Shown piece after piece: positions 10,290 through 18,694 of a stretch of DNA of 64,000 nt. The notes beneath the pieces were generated by a model. That model was not told the DNA's origin and searched no databases. It worked only from the letters and a program-made list of their open reading frames with translations. The first letter of the stretch is position 1. Every line of letters starts with the position of its first letter. The stretch lies in contig JAEYWP010000016.1 of assembly GCA_023428905.1 (NCBI GenBank), positions 372,001 to 436,000 of the forward strand, written 5' to 3'. The position numbers were made by a program, and so were the translations under genes. The DNA comes from Verrucomicrobiota bacterium (lineage in GTDB: Bacteria > Verrucomicrobiota > Verrucomicrobiia > Opitutales > Opitutaceae).

Positions 10290-10745
10290 TTATTTCTTTT
10301 CCACGCTGCCGAAGGCAAAGCGCGAGATGAGATCCTCGAGGTCGACCGCCGACTGCGTATCCAGGATGAGCCCACCCTGGGGCAGCGGCACCCCGGAGCC
10401 TCCGGGCTGGAGGGAGATAAATTTTTCGCCGATCAGCCCGGCGGAACGCACCGCGGCCGCGGTGTCGTCGTCGAGTTTCACCGCCGGATCGATGGCAAAG
10501 GTGACCATGGCGACCATCTCGTCGTGTTTGAGGGCGACGCGGGTCACGGCTCCCACCGCCACGCCCGCGATGCGGACGCTGCTGCCTTCCTTGAGCCCGC
10601 TCGCATTGATGAAGCGCGCGGTAAACTCCTGGGATCCCCCGGAGCTGATCCGGCCCTGGCCGATGCGCACGGCCAGAAACGCGAGGGCGGCGAGCCCCAG
10701 GAAGACAAAGAGACCAACGGAGATCTCGATTTTACGGATGTTCAT
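10290..10745 (-). CDS. mlaD: inner-membrane MCE-domain lipid transport protein MlaD
   Basis: MCE-domain component that binds lipid and forms a ring on the periplasmic side of the MlaFE complex. The 151-aa protein has one N-terminal membrane anchor (residues 8-26, VGLFVFLGLAALAFLAVRI). The MCE domain follows at about residues 38-115, with LKEGSSVRIAGVAVGAVTRV and the IGEKFISLQPGG end motif. Its ATG overlaps the stop of the ATPase gene (10742-10745), a coupling also seen between mlaF and mlaE. Confidence 0.94.
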   Translation of the reverse strand: MNIRKIEISVGLFVFLGLAALAFLAVRIGQGRISSGGSQEFTARFINASGLKEGSSVRIAGVAVGAVTRVALKHDEMVAMVTFAIDPAVKLDDDTAAAVRSAGLIGEKFISLQPGGSGVPLPQGGLILDTQSAVDLEDLISRFAFGSVEKK

Positions 10746-11908
10746 GTGGTGGAAGCGGTGGCGATCTCGGCCTGGTCCTCAAGGGTCCAGAGCGCGACAG
10801 GGTTGGGTACGTCGGCCATGCGGTAGGCGCGGGAATTCCAGCGGTAGCGGGTGACGTGCGACGCGGTCCACGTCTCGTTGACCGGCCGCAGCTCCGCGTC
10901 GACCTCTTCCGACAGGTCGGCGGACTCGGCGGAGTCCACGGCAAAGCCGAAGTGGCGCTCGTCCAGAAAATAGATCTCGCTGCGTTTGCGTCGGAAGCCG
11001 GCCATCGCCCCGACGGCGGCCTGGTAGCCGGCAAAACGCCGCAGCCCCAGTTCCGAGCCCGGGCGGCGCCGCTCGGTCGCGCAGCTGACCACGACAAACT
11101 GGGAGTAGGTGCGGCGCAGGACCGGCCAGTCGGCAAAGAGTGAGGTGCGCCCGTGCTGGCCCGCGAGGTCGCTGAGCAGTTCGTTGCGATGGTGGACAAA
11201 TTCCAGCAACGCGGGGTCGCGGGCGAGTTCGAGGTCGGTGGGAGCGCCGATAAAGCGGATCTGCCCGCCATCCATCCAGGCGACCCGGTCGCTCACGAAC
11301 AGCGCCTCGGGGATGTCGTGGCTGACCATCAGGGCGGTGAAATCGAAGCGCTTGCGGTAGTCCGCGATCATCGTGAAGACGCTGTTTTTCCGCTGGGGGT
11401 CGAGCCCCGCGGTGGGCTCGTCCACGAGGATGAGCTGGGGCTCGGTGATGAGCGCCCGGGCGATCGCCACCCGCTTCTGCATTCCCCCGGAGAGCTGGCT
11501 GGGGTACTTGCCCGCCACGTCGCCCAGATCCAGTTGCTTGAAGAGGTTGAGCACGCGTTCGCGGATGGCGGAACGGCTGATCCGGGACGTCTCTTTCAGC
11601 GGCAGGGCGACGTTCTCCATCGCGGTGAGCGAGTCAAAAAGTGCGTTGCTCTGGAAGAGGTAGCTGAGGCGCGGCCCGTCGCCCCCGCAGTTGGTCCCGC
11701 GGCAGGAGCGGCCGTCGATCAGGATTTGGCCTGCATCGGGCCGGTGGATACCCGCGATGCACTTGAGCAGGACGGATTTTCCGATCCCGCTCTTGCCCAT
11801 GATGGTCGTGATGCTGCCTCGCTCGACGCGCAGGTCGATGCCGTCGAGCACCCGGTTGGTGCCGAACGCTTTAACGACGCCTTTGATCTCGAGGAAGGAA
11901 TGGGTCAT
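10742..11908 (-). CDS. mlaF: lipid-asymmetry ABC transporter ATPase MlaF with C-terminal extension
   Basis: ATPase of the Mla lipid transporter. Walker A is at residues 38-45 (GKSGIGKS), the signature LSGGMQKR at 139-146 and Walker B LILVDEPTAGLDP at 159-171, with the switch histidine in VSHD. The usual MlaF is about 270 aa, but this protein has 388 aa. Residues about 250-388 form an extra domain with no family I recognise (blocks such as SQFVVVSCATERR, YQAAVGAM and SEIYFLDERHF). It may be regulatory or take the place of MlaB, for which no gene is seen here (inference). Its ATG overlaps the mlaE stop. Confidence 0.93.
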   Translation of the reverse strand: MTHSFLEIKGVVKAFGTNRVLDGIDLRVERGSITTIMGKSGIGKSVLLKCIAGIHRPDAGQILIDGRSCRGTNCGGDGPRLSYLFQSNALFDSLTAMENVALPLKETSRISRSAIRERVLNLFKQLDLGDVAGKYPSQLSGGMQKRVAIARALITEPQLILVDEPTAGLDPQRKNSVFTMIADYRKRFDFTALMVSHDIPEALFVSDRVAWMDGGQIRFIGAPTDLELARDPALLEFVHHRNELLSDLAGQHGRTSLFADWPVLRRTYSQFVVVSCATERRRPGSELGLRRFAGYQAAVGAMAGFRRKRSEIYFLDERHFGFAVDSAESADLSEEVDAELRPVNETWTASHVTRYRWNSRAYRMADVPNPVALWTLEDQAEIATASTT

Positions 11909-12720
11909 CGGTGGACCTGGACCGCGGTCAGCAGATAATTGAGGGCCAGCACCGCAATGCTGGAATAGACCACCGCGCGGGTGGTCGACTGGCTCACGCC
12001 GCGCGCGCCGGGCTCGGTCGAGCGGCGGTGGGTGTTGAAACCCTCGAAGGCGCAGATCGCGGTCACGCTGAAGCCGAATACGACCGCCTTGTAGAGCCCG
12101 GAAAAAATCTTCTCCACCGGCACCCCGGTGCGGACGCTCTGCCAGTAGACCCCGTGCTCCTGGGCCATGACCAGGACGCCGCTGATGTAGCCGCCGAGAA
12201 TCCCGATGAGGTCAAAGAGGGCAGTGTGTAGCGGGAAAACCAGTACCGCGGCGAGGAGGCGGGGGCCCACCAGAAAACCCAGCGGGTTGATCCCCATCGT
12301 CTCAAGGGCGTCGATCTGCTCGGAGTTGCGCTGGATGCCGAGCTCGGCCGCGAGGGCGGAGCCCGACTGTCCCACCACCATCAACGCCGCCAGCACCGGA
12401 CCCAGTTCGGTGACCAGACTGATTCCCACGGTGGCGCCGAGCGCGTATTCAGAACCGAAACGTGCGAGGGTGTAGTAGCCCTGCAGCCCCAGCACCAGTC
12501 CGGTGAAACACCCGACGGTGAGCACGATCGGGACGCAGCGGACCCCCATCTCGAAGGCGGCGCGGATCAGTTTCGGAAGGAACGCGTGCAGTCCCCACAG
12601 GGAGAGAAGGGCCCGACCTGTGAAGATCGAGAAGCGTCCCAGTTCCTGGAAGTGGCTGAGAGTGTAGCGTCCGGCAGCTGCAATCATGGGTGCGGAGTGG
12701 ACATGGCTGGCTGCCGACAT
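11905..12720 (-). CDS. mlaE: lipid-asymmetry ABC transporter permease MlaE
   Basis: Integral membrane permease of the MlaFEDB complex. It has 4-6 hydrophobic segments and the conserved blocks LTVGCFTGLVLGLQGYY, VTELGPVLAALMVVGQSGSALAAELG and QIDALETMGINPL. The frame is open to a GTG at 12795. The ATG at 12720 (271 aa) or at 12687 (260 aa, nearest the family length) is more likely; no clear ribosome site decides between them. First gene of mlaEFDCA. Confidence 0.92.
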   Translation of the reverse strand: MSAASHVHSAPMIAAAGRYTLSHFQELGRFSIFTGRALLSLWGLHAFLPKLIRAAFEMGVRCVPIVLTVGCFTGLVLGLQGYYTLARFGSEYALGATVGISLVTELGPVLAALMVVGQSGSALAAELGIQRNSEQIDALETMGINPLGFLVGPRLLAAVLVFPLHTALFDLIGILGGYISGVLVMAQEHGVYWQSVRTGVPVEKIFSGLYKAVVFGFSVTAICAFEGFNTHRRSTEPGARGVSQSTTRAVVYSSIAVLALNYLLTAVQVHR

Positions 12721-12799
12721 GCAATGCGATCGTGTCGCCGGGGCAACTGACCCCCTTGTTTTGGATCCCGGCTGTAGGGGTTTACCGGATGGCACGCGC

Positions 12800-13765
12800 C
12801 TAGGCGTAGGTCCGGGCGTCCGCCAACGGTGGCAGAAGGCGGCTGATCTCCGGGCGGGCGTGTTCGTATTGAGCGGGCAACTTCAGGTCGCGACCCAGGC
12901 GCTCGGAAGGCTCGTCAACTGCAAAACCGGGGACGGTCGTGGCGATCTCGAAGAGGATGCCGCCCGGCTCACGATAATAGATGGAGCGGAAATAGTTCCG
13001 GTCCATCACCGGGGAGACGTTGAGCCCGGCACCGGTCAGGCGGCGGTGCATCAGGGCTTCGCCGGCGTCATCCGCCACGTTCCAGGCCACATGGTGAATC
13101 GTCCCGACTCCGCCGAGACCCGGGCGGGTTTCCGCGTCGGCGACCACGTCAATGTACGTCCCAGGCCCGCCGGCACCCACCTCGAAGCGGGACCGGTTGC
13201 CCTGATGCGCCACCTGACGGTATCCCATCTCACCCAGGAGCAGCGCTTCAGTTGCTCCGACGGCGCGAACGGTGAGTTCCGCGGTATGGAAACCGCGGAT
13301 CGCCATGGCAGCAGGCACACCCAGGGCGTCCCGGCCGTGGCGCTCATCATGCTCCGCGACGACAAGCTCCACCGTGATGCCATCGGGATCGCGAAAGATG
13401 AGACTCTCCTCGGGCTCCTCCGATCCGATGGAACGGCTCTCCAGGGTGGTTGACACGCCATGACGCTCCAGGCGGCCGCGCCAGAAATCCCGCGCGTCGG
13501 ACGGAATGCTGAAGCTGAGTCGTGTCATCTGGCCGGGGCCCACGCGGCCACGCCCGCCGCCCTGCGGCCAATAAAAGAAGGTGAGGATGGTGCCGGGGCT
13601 GCCAGTATCATCCCCGTAGTACAGGTGGTACGCGGACGGGTCGTCGAAGTTGACGGTCTTCTTCACCAGCCGAAGCCCCAGCAGTCCGGCATAAAAGTTG
13701 ATGTTGGCCTGGGGGTCGCTGGCAATGGCGGTGACGTGATGGATGCCGAGCAGAGGGGAGTTCAT
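12800..13765 (-). CDS. ring-cleaving dioxygenase, glyoxalase fold (MhqO-like)
   Basis: A 321-aa protein with two vicinal-oxygen-chelate modules. The first begins GIHHVTAIASDPQANINFYAGLLGLRLVKKTVNFDD and the second is marked by TIHHVAWNVADD. A glutamate in GGILFEIATT completes a candidate metal site with the two histidines. These features match the MhqO/LinE-type hydroquinone-cleaving dioxygenases linked to quinone or thiol stress. It is co-directional with the mla operon but 79 bases upstream of mlaE, so it may be separately transcribed. The substrate is unknown. Confidence 0.87.
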   Translation of the reverse strand: MNSPLLGIHHVTAIASDPQANINFYAGLLGLRLVKKTVNFDDPSAYHLYYGDDTGSPGTILTFFYWPQGGGRGRVGPGQMTRLSFSIPSDARDFWRGRLERHGVSTTLESRSIGSEEPEESLIFRDPDGITVELVVAEHDERHGRDALGVPAAMAIRGFHTAELTVRAVGATEALLLGEMGYRQVAHQGNRSRFEVGAGGPGTYIDVVADAETRPGLGGVGTIHHVAWNVADDAGEALMHRRLTGAGLNVSPVMDRNYFRSIYYREPGGILFEIATTVPGFAVDEPSERLGRDLKLPAQYEHARPEISRLLPPLADARTYA

Positions 13766-13784
13766 GGGAGGAGTGAGTCGGGTA

Positions 13785-13808
13785 GCCCCGCGCGACGGTG
13801 CGCGGGGC
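13785..13808. other. GC-rich perfect hairpin
   Basis: Arms GCCCCGCGC and GCGCGGGGC form a 9-bp perfect stem with a 6-base loop. It lies between the YceI gene and the dioxygenase gene, both on the minus strand. There is no T-run on either side, so it is not a standard intrinsic terminator. It may be an mRNA-stabilising or processing structure. Confidence 0.45.
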
Positions 13809-13864
13809 GTCAGAGAGTGTGTCCAACAGCGCGGCCGGTTAAGACCCCGCTGCCACAGGCGGGT

Positions 13865-14497
13865 TCAGGCGCTCGGAGCGGCGCCGGCGATACTGAGGGC
13901 GAGGTGGATCGTTTCGGCCACCTTCTCCGTGTTCTGGCCGGGCTGGATGCCGAAGTCGCTGCGGTTGATTTCAAAGGCGGCACGCAGGACGAGAAGGTCG
14001 CCCTTGACCTTGGGATCACCGACACGGGCGCCCAGCTTGTCAGGCAGATGGGTGAAGGTCACCGGCACGGTCACGTCGCGGGTGACGCCCCGGACAGTGA
14101 GGGCGCCATCGACGTCCCCAGTGGTCTGGGCACCCTGGGTGCGGACATTGCGCAGCGACTTCGCTTCGAAGGTGATTTCCGGATACGTGGCGGCGTCGAG
14201 CCAGTTCGCTCCGCGGAGATGGTCGGTCATGACCGGGTTGCCCACCGTGAGGGTGGCGGCCTCGAGCCGGATGCGACCGCGGGTGGCGGCGGGATTCGCC
14301 GGGTCAAACGAGACTGTACCGCTGATACCCGTGGCGGTGCCCGTGATGCTTTCGAGGGGGGCGTCGAGCTTGAATTGGACGTTGTTGACGCCCTTCGGGT
14401 CCTTGAAGTCGAAAGACGCTGGCGCCGCAAAAGCGAGCGCGGCGGAAGTGCCGAGGAGGAGAGCGAAACGCAGGGAGGAACGGGTGGTGGTTTTCAT
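13865..14497 (-). CDS. YceI family periplasmic protein
   Basis: A 210-aa protein with an N-terminal signal peptide (residues 1-24, ending LAFAAP) followed by a YceI/lipocalin-like barrel that usually binds polyisoprenoid or amphiphilic molecules in the periplasm. Family blocks are DHLRGANWLDAATYPEITFEAK, GDVDGALTVRGVTRDVTVPV and FEINRSDFGI. The frame is open upstream to 14710, but that extension is low-complexity and proline-rich, so the ATG at 14497 just before the signal peptide was chosen. The ligand is unknown. Confidence 0.9.
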   Translation of the reverse strand: MKTTTRSSLRFALLLGTSAALAFAAPASFDFKDPKGVNNVQFKLDAPLESITGTATGISGTVSFDPANPAATRGRIRLEAATLTVGNPVMTDHLRGANWLDAATYPEITFEAKSLRNVRTQGAQTTGDVDGALTVRGVTRDVTVPVTFTHLPDKLGARVGDPKVKGDLLVLRAAFEINRSDFGIQPGQNTEKVAETIHLALSIAGAAPSA

Positions 14498-14576
14498 GAT
14501 GAGAAAAATGGAAGCGTGAGGCGGAAGGAGGGAGGGGAGGGCGAATGACCGATGGCCAATGGGCGGTGATCCAGGA

Positions 14577-14861
14577 TCAGTGTCGGGTGAGCAAGGGACC
14601 GCGGCGTTGTAGGAGCCAGGCGGCGGCGAGGAGGGCAGCCGCGGTGGCGGCGCCGGCGGCGAGCACCTCGACGCCCGCGGTGAACGCCGGCTCGCGCACC
14701 GGAAACTCAATGCCGGTGACGGGGTCCAACTCCAGGCGAACGCGACTGGTCTGAGTCCAGCCCAGGTGTCGCCCCGTGGCGATCCAGGTGGCGGCGGTGG
14801 CGAGAAGAAACACCACCGCGCCGAGGCGGAGGAGTCGGGCCGGACGGAGATGCGTTTTCAT
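14577..14861 (-). CDS. small two-helix membrane protein, unknown function
   Basis: A 94-aa protein with two predicted membrane helices (about residues 9-29 and 62-84) and a basic N-terminus and C-terminus. I do not recognise the family. It is divergent from a LysR-type regulator gene, whose start is 76 bases away with a LysR-like inverted repeat between them, so it may be a target of that regulator (inference). Confidence 0.6.
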   Translation of the reverse strand: MKTHLRPARLLRLGAVVFLLATAATWIATGRHLGWTQTSRVRLELDPVTGIEFPVREPAFTAGVEVLAAGAATAAALLAAAWLLQRRGPLLTRH

Positions 14862-14907
14862 GGGACCAGCCTACCCGAGAGGGGCCGCTCTTCCTACTGC
14901 GCGCGCA

Positions 14908-14930
14908 CGCTTGCCGTCATGCGGCAAACG
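14908..14930. promoter_or_regulatory. candidate LysR operator (T-N11-A inverted repeat)
   Basis: TTGCCG and CGGCAA (14911-14927) are a perfect inverted repeat with a 5-base spacer, extendable to 9-bp arms with one mismatch. It fits the T-N11-A pattern of LysR-type boxes. It ends 11 bases before the regulator's ATG at 14938 and lies between that gene and the divergent small membrane protein gene. Confidence 0.55.
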
Positions 14931-14937
14931 CATAACC

Positions 14938-15849
14938 ATGGGTGCCTTGAACCTGGAACACCTGCATTCCTTTTTCGCGATCGTGCGCGCCGGCAGCCTC
15001 AATAAGGCGGCCGAGCAGCTTCGTGTCTCGCAGTCGACTCTCACGCGCCAGGTGCAGGCGCTGGAAAGTGATGTTGGCGGAGCGCTGCTGGAACGAAGTT
15101 CGACCGGCGTGACCCTCACGGCCACCGGAAGCACCTTGGTGCAGCGGGTGGAGCCCGCGTTGCGAGCCCTCGACCAGGCGCTCGGAGAAACCCGTCGACT
15201 GGCGCGGGGGCAGAGTTCGTCACTGCGGATTGGATACCTGGTTTCGGCCGGGGCGGTTTATCTGAACCCTGCGCTGGTGCGACTCCGCCTTCAGCATCCC
15301 GAGGTGAAGGTGTCGCTCTTCGACCTTTCACCCGGCGAGCAACTCGGAGCCCTGCGGCGCGGTGAGATCGACCTCGCGCTGCTGGGGTGTGCGGGAAAGG
15401 TCCTCGGCACGGAGTTCTACATGCGGCGGATCGAATCCATGCCGGTGTACGCGGCCCTGTCCGGGGCTCACCCGCTCGCGGGAGAAAAGGCGTTGCACCT
15501 GGCGGAGCTGCGCGGGGAACTCCTGGTAGGTGCGAGGGACGAGGACCTGCCAGGATTCAATCGCTGGCTGGCGCAAGTCTGCCGCCGGGCCGGCTTTCGC
15601 CCACGGATGGTGGGTGACGCCGAAAGCCTGATGCACGGCCTCTCCCTGGTGGTGAGCGAAAATGCCGTCGCATTCCTCCCAGAATACGCAACGCGCACCC
15701 CGGCGGCCGGGGTGGCTTTTGTTCCGCTTTTGGACACGGGCGTGCGGTGGGATTTGTTTGTCGCCTGGCAACGCGGCCGGGCGTCCGACGCGGTCAGGTC
15801 GATGGTCGCAAGCTTGACGGGCGCGGGGAACGAGTCCCCGCGCCGTTGA
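14938..15849 (+). CDS. LysR-family transcriptional regulator
   Basis: A 303-aa LysR-type regulator. The winged helix-turn-helix is at residues 5-65 (LHSFFAIVRAGSLNKAAEQL, SQSTLTRQVQALE) and a periplasmic-binding-protein-like effector domain follows from about residue 92. The frame is open to 14776, but the ATG at 14938 places the HTH at the usual distance from the N-terminus. It is a close paralogue of the regulator at 34889: they share runs such as ARGQSxSLRIGY and DLSPGEQLxALRRGE. Target genes are unknown; the divergent small membrane protein is a candidate. Confidence 0.92.
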   Translation: MGALNLEHLHSFFAIVRAGSLNKAAEQLRVSQSTLTRQVQALESDVGGALLERSSTGVTLTATGSTLVQRVEPALRALDQALGETRRLARGQSSSLRIGYLVSAGAVYLNPALVRLRLQHPEVKVSLFDLSPGEQLGALRRGEIDLALLGCAGKVLGTEFYMRRIESMPVYAALSGAHPLAGEKALHLAELRGELLVGARDEDLPGFNRWLAQVCRRAGFRPRMVGDAESLMHGLSLVVSENAVAFLPEYATRTPAAGVAFVPLLDTGVRWDLFVAWQRGRASDAVRSMVASLTGAGNESPRR

Positions 15850-15865
15850 ACCACGCGAACGGCGA

Positions 15866-16039
15866 TCAGTCCGCGCGGCGGTCCATCCAGAACGGCACGG
15901 TGGCGAACCAGAGCAGGGTCGAGGCCAGCATCCAGTTCTTCACGACAGGGAGGTCCATCCTCCCGGCGAGATAGGCGACGGGGGCAGCCAGAACGCCGAC
16001 CAACGCCAGGGAGGAGAGCACTTTGAGGACGGTTCTCAT
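15866..16039 (-). CDS. 57-aa membrane protein paired with NCS1 permease
   Basis: A 57-aa protein with two hydrophobic segments (about residues 5-24 and 32-50) and a charged tail (DRRAD). It starts 2 bases after the stop of the permease gene. The tight spacing suggests co-translation and perhaps a small accessory subunit of that transporter (inference). I do not recognise a family. Confidence 0.6.
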   Translation of the reverse strand: MRTVLKVLSSLALVGVLAAPVAYLAGRMDLPVVKNWMLASTLLWFATVPFWMDRRAD

Positions 16040-16041
16040 GG

Positions 16042-17496
16042 TCAGGCGGTGGGTGACGGGGAGGTGGGGGAGCGCGGCGGGAGCGTGCTGGCCCTGCCCT
16101 GGATTATTCGGCTCAGCACGATGTAAACGGCGGCGGCGATGAACCACCCGGGCAGGCTGACAAAGAAGATCTGCGTCCTGCCGGTGAGGACCAACCAGAG
16201 AGCCACCGCCAGCGTGCCGATCCACGCCACGGCGGCGGCGAGATTGATGGAGGAGCCGGAGCGTTCCGCCCACCAAGGTTGCAGCTTGAGGCGCGGAAAT
16301 AGCCAGAAGTCGACAAAGAGGACCGCCCCCATCGGCATCAGGACCAGGCCGTAGAGTGCCACAAAATCCAGCAGCTTCATCGCCACCGCCGGGAACATGC
16401 CGAAGACGGCCACGATCATGCCGGTGACGAGGGTGACCCGGTAGCGGGACGCCTTGGGAAAGATGGCCTGAAACGCCAGGCCGGCGCGGTAGATGGTGGG
16501 GTTGGCGGTGGTCCACCCGGCAATGATGACGCAGATCAACCCGGCCACACCGGCAGCACTGTTGGCGAGGGGGCCGGGCAGGACGTTGGTGTCCGTCGGA
16601 TCCCGATGAAGCTGCAGTGCGTAGAGGACCGACGCGGCTCCCCAGGCCAGGAAATGCCCGAGGTACATGCCGGCGCCGGTGGCGAGGCCATACCAGGATT
16701 TCCGCGCAAAGCGGAAGACGCTCAGGTCGGACATGCCAATGTGCATGGCCATGTTGCAGAACCATGCGAAAAACAGCACGTGCCAGAACGTGAATTTCAC
16801 CTGGCCGGGCAGCGGCTCGCCACCCTTCCAGATAGCGGTTTCGCAGAGTGCCCACAGGTCGGATGCGCTCGTCACGGTGGTGCCCGTGGCGTCGAGGAAC
16901 TGCCTGAGTCCGATCAGGCCGAAGGCGACAAAGACCAACGTCATCCATGGTGCGGCGTATCCGGCAATGCGCGACACGACATCAAAGCCGTAGGCTGCCA
17001 CGAGCGCGACCAGAGTCCCCACACCGAGCACAGCGAGGACCCAGCCGATGCTGTTGGGCAGGTACTCGTTCAGTCCCGGCATGGGAAAGTTGAACCAGAC
17101 CCCGACGGCGGTGGCTGAGACCGTGACCATCGACCCGGCGAGGAAGCAGAACATCACCCCGTTGACCAGGTTGTAGACGGTGACGAGCTTGCGTCCGCAG
17201 ATCCTCTCCAGCTGGTAATACAACGTGAGGCGTGCGCGCGTGGCGATGGGTGCGGTGAACAGCGTCCAGCTCAAGACGGCGAGGAGGTTGCCCAGGAGGA
17301 GCCCTCCGACGAGGTCCTGTGCCGCCACGCCGGAGGCGACAAAGAGAGGGCCGAGCATCAGCTCGGTTCCTGCAGTGTGCTCGCCGGCGTATTGGCCGAG
17401 GAATCGTCGGAAGCCCAGCTGGGCTTTGGGTGGGACGGGTGTGCGCTCGTATTCATTGACGGAGTCGTCCGTCGGCGTGCTTTCGGCAGTGGCCAT
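16042..17496 (-). CDS. NCS1-family purine/cytosine permease-like transporter
   Basis: A 484-aa protein with about 12 membrane segments, similar to the nucleobase:cation symporter-1 family. Typical features are GEHTAGTELMLGPLFVASGVAAQDLVGGLLLGN near the N-terminus and the WTTANPTIYRAGL block in the middle. Members carry cytosine, purines, hydantoin or allantoin with Na+ or H+; the substrate here cannot be read. It is followed by a tiny membrane-protein gene, and lies next to the ethanolamine lyase genes on the same strand. Confidence 0.85.
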   Translation of the reverse strand: MATAESTPTDDSVNEYERTPVPPKAQLGFRRFLGQYAGEHTAGTELMLGPLFVASGVAAQDLVGGLLLGNLLAVLSWTLFTAPIATRARLTLYYQLERICGRKLVTVYNLVNGVMFCFLAGSMVTVSATAVGVWFNFPMPGLNEYLPNSIGWVLAVLGVGTLVALVAAYGFDVVSRIAGYAAPWMTLVFVAFGLIGLRQFLDATGTTVTSASDLWALCETAIWKGGEPLPGQVKFTFWHVLFFAWFCNMAMHIGMSDLSVFRFARKSWYGLATGAGMYLGHFLAWGAASVLYALQLHRDPTDTNVLPGPLANSAAGVAGLICVIIAGWTTANPTIYRAGLAFQAIFPKASRYRVTLVTGMIVAVFGMFPAVAMKLLDFVALYGLVLMPMGAVLFVDFWLFPRLKLQPWWAERSGSSINLAAAVAWIGTLAVALWLVLTGRTQIFFVSLPGWFIAAAVYIVLSRIIQGRASTLPPRSPTSPSPTA

Positions 17497-17851
17497 GGGG
17501 TGGTGTTTGGGTCAGCCGGGCACCGGATGCGTGGGCTGCTGGGGAGGGCGCCGCGACCGAGGACACGTGAACGGAATGGGCCGGCGCCGTCAATGCAGGG
17601 CAGGGCCGGCCGGCGGAGCCGGCCGGAATTGCGAATGACGAACTTCGAATGACGAATGGCGCGCCCGCTGCGCGCCAGATACCCGTGACCCGTGGCCAAT
17701 GACCACTGTAATTGTAAGCGCGGTGGCCTCACCCCGCACCCGCGACTCCAGCCGGCGCGCGGACACTCCGCTCTGTGGGAAGCCGCTGGTGTTGCGCCCC
17801 GCCAAAATGCGGGATTCATCTCACGCCCCGCCCCTCAAAAAACACACTACA
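17497..17851. repeat. intergenic region with short inverted and direct repeats
   Basis: No gene is evident in these 355 bases. It holds a perfect hairpin with 9-bp arms (CCGGCCGGC/GCCGGCCGG, 17606-17626). Next come two copies of GAATGACGAA a few bases apart (about 17633-17656), a second hairpin (GGCGCG/CGCGCC, 17658-17676) and a short ACCCGTG duplication. The pattern resembles dispersed intergenic repeats rather than a regulatory RNA. A T-rich stretch without a hairpin lies just after eutC on the minus strand. Confidence 0.5.
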
Positions 17852-18694
17852 TCAACCAAGAATCGTAGAGTTCCCTCGCTGCGTATCCTTCAGATGGATT
17901 CCGCTGCGGCCGGAGCGTGCGGATTCTTTGAGCAACCAGGCGAGTTTGGCACCAGCTTGGTCGGGCGGGATTCCCTCGGGGCGGATGTTGGAAACGCAGT
18001 TGCGGTCGGCGTCCGTGCGTTCGGGCGCGGGTCCCGCCGTAAAATACGCGCCCAGGCTGTCGGACGTACCGAGGCCGGGACGCTCCCCCAACAGCATCAG
18101 GCTGAAGCGCGCTTTCAGGCGCTGGCCGATTTCATCCTGAAGCTTCACGCGGCCCAACCGCACCACAAAGACCGGGCTGAGCTTCCAGCCCGTATCGGCG
18201 AGGCCAGCGAAAAGGGCAAACAGAGTTGCTGCCGCGTGCCGTTCCGCCGCGGCGGCGGCCAAACCGTCTGAGACGATCAAGGCCAGGTCCACCGGACCCT
18301 CGCGCGCGGCGATGGCATCCACCGTCTCCGCCGAGGCGAGGTCGAGGCGCCTGCCCAGGTCCGGGCGGAGCAGGTAGCTTTGCCGATCCGCCGCCGCGGT
18401 GTTCAACGGTTTGGCCGCCACCCCGGCGTTGGCCAGGGGCGTGAGCACCGCGTCCAGGTCGAACGGCGCCAGGACCGCATCCCGCGCCCGCGCGTGTGCG
18501 AGGCGGAAATTCAGCACGGCGCGGGTGGGCTGGCTGCCACCCGCACGTCCGAGCGCGATGCGGGCGGCGGTGAACCGGCGCAGATGACCCCAGGGGTCCG
18601 GGTCGATGGGACCGGGGCAGGGTGGTATCGGCTCCGCCCGCTGGGCCGGTGAGCGGGGCAAGACGCCCGTGGTTGGACTGGGATCAGCGTTCAT
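17852..18694 (-). CDS. eutC: ethanolamine ammonia-lyase small subunit
   Basis: Small subunit of the adenosylcobalamin-dependent enzyme that converts ethanolamine to acetaldehyde and ammonia. The 280-aa protein shows the EutC blocks TAARIALGRAGGSQPTRAVLNF, HARARDAVLAPFD and ERPGLGTSDSLGAYF. The usual length is about 295 aa. The ATG at 18694 overlaps the end of eutB (18684-18694), so the subunits are translationally coupled. No eutA reactivase or microcompartment gene is nearby. Confidence 0.95.
   Translation of the reverse strand: MNADPSPTTGVLPRSPAQRAEPIPPCPGPIDPDPWGHLRRFTAARIALGRAGGSQPTRAVLNFRLAHARARDAVLAPFDLDAVLTPLANAGVAAKPLNTAAADRQSYLLRPDLGRRLDLASAETVDAIAAREGPVDLALIVSDGLAAAAAERHAAATLFALFAGLADTGWKLSPVFVVRLGRVKLQDEIGQRLKARFSLMLLGERPGLGTSDSLGAYFTAGPAPERTDADRNCVSNIRPEGIPPDQAGAKLAWLLKESARSGRSGIHLKDTQRGNSTILG

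Noticed and set aside
15866..16948. 360-codon minus-strand frame overlapping the NCS1 permease
   Set aside because: Only its last 57 codons (from 16039) look like a protein; the rest is a shifted frame of the permease gene.
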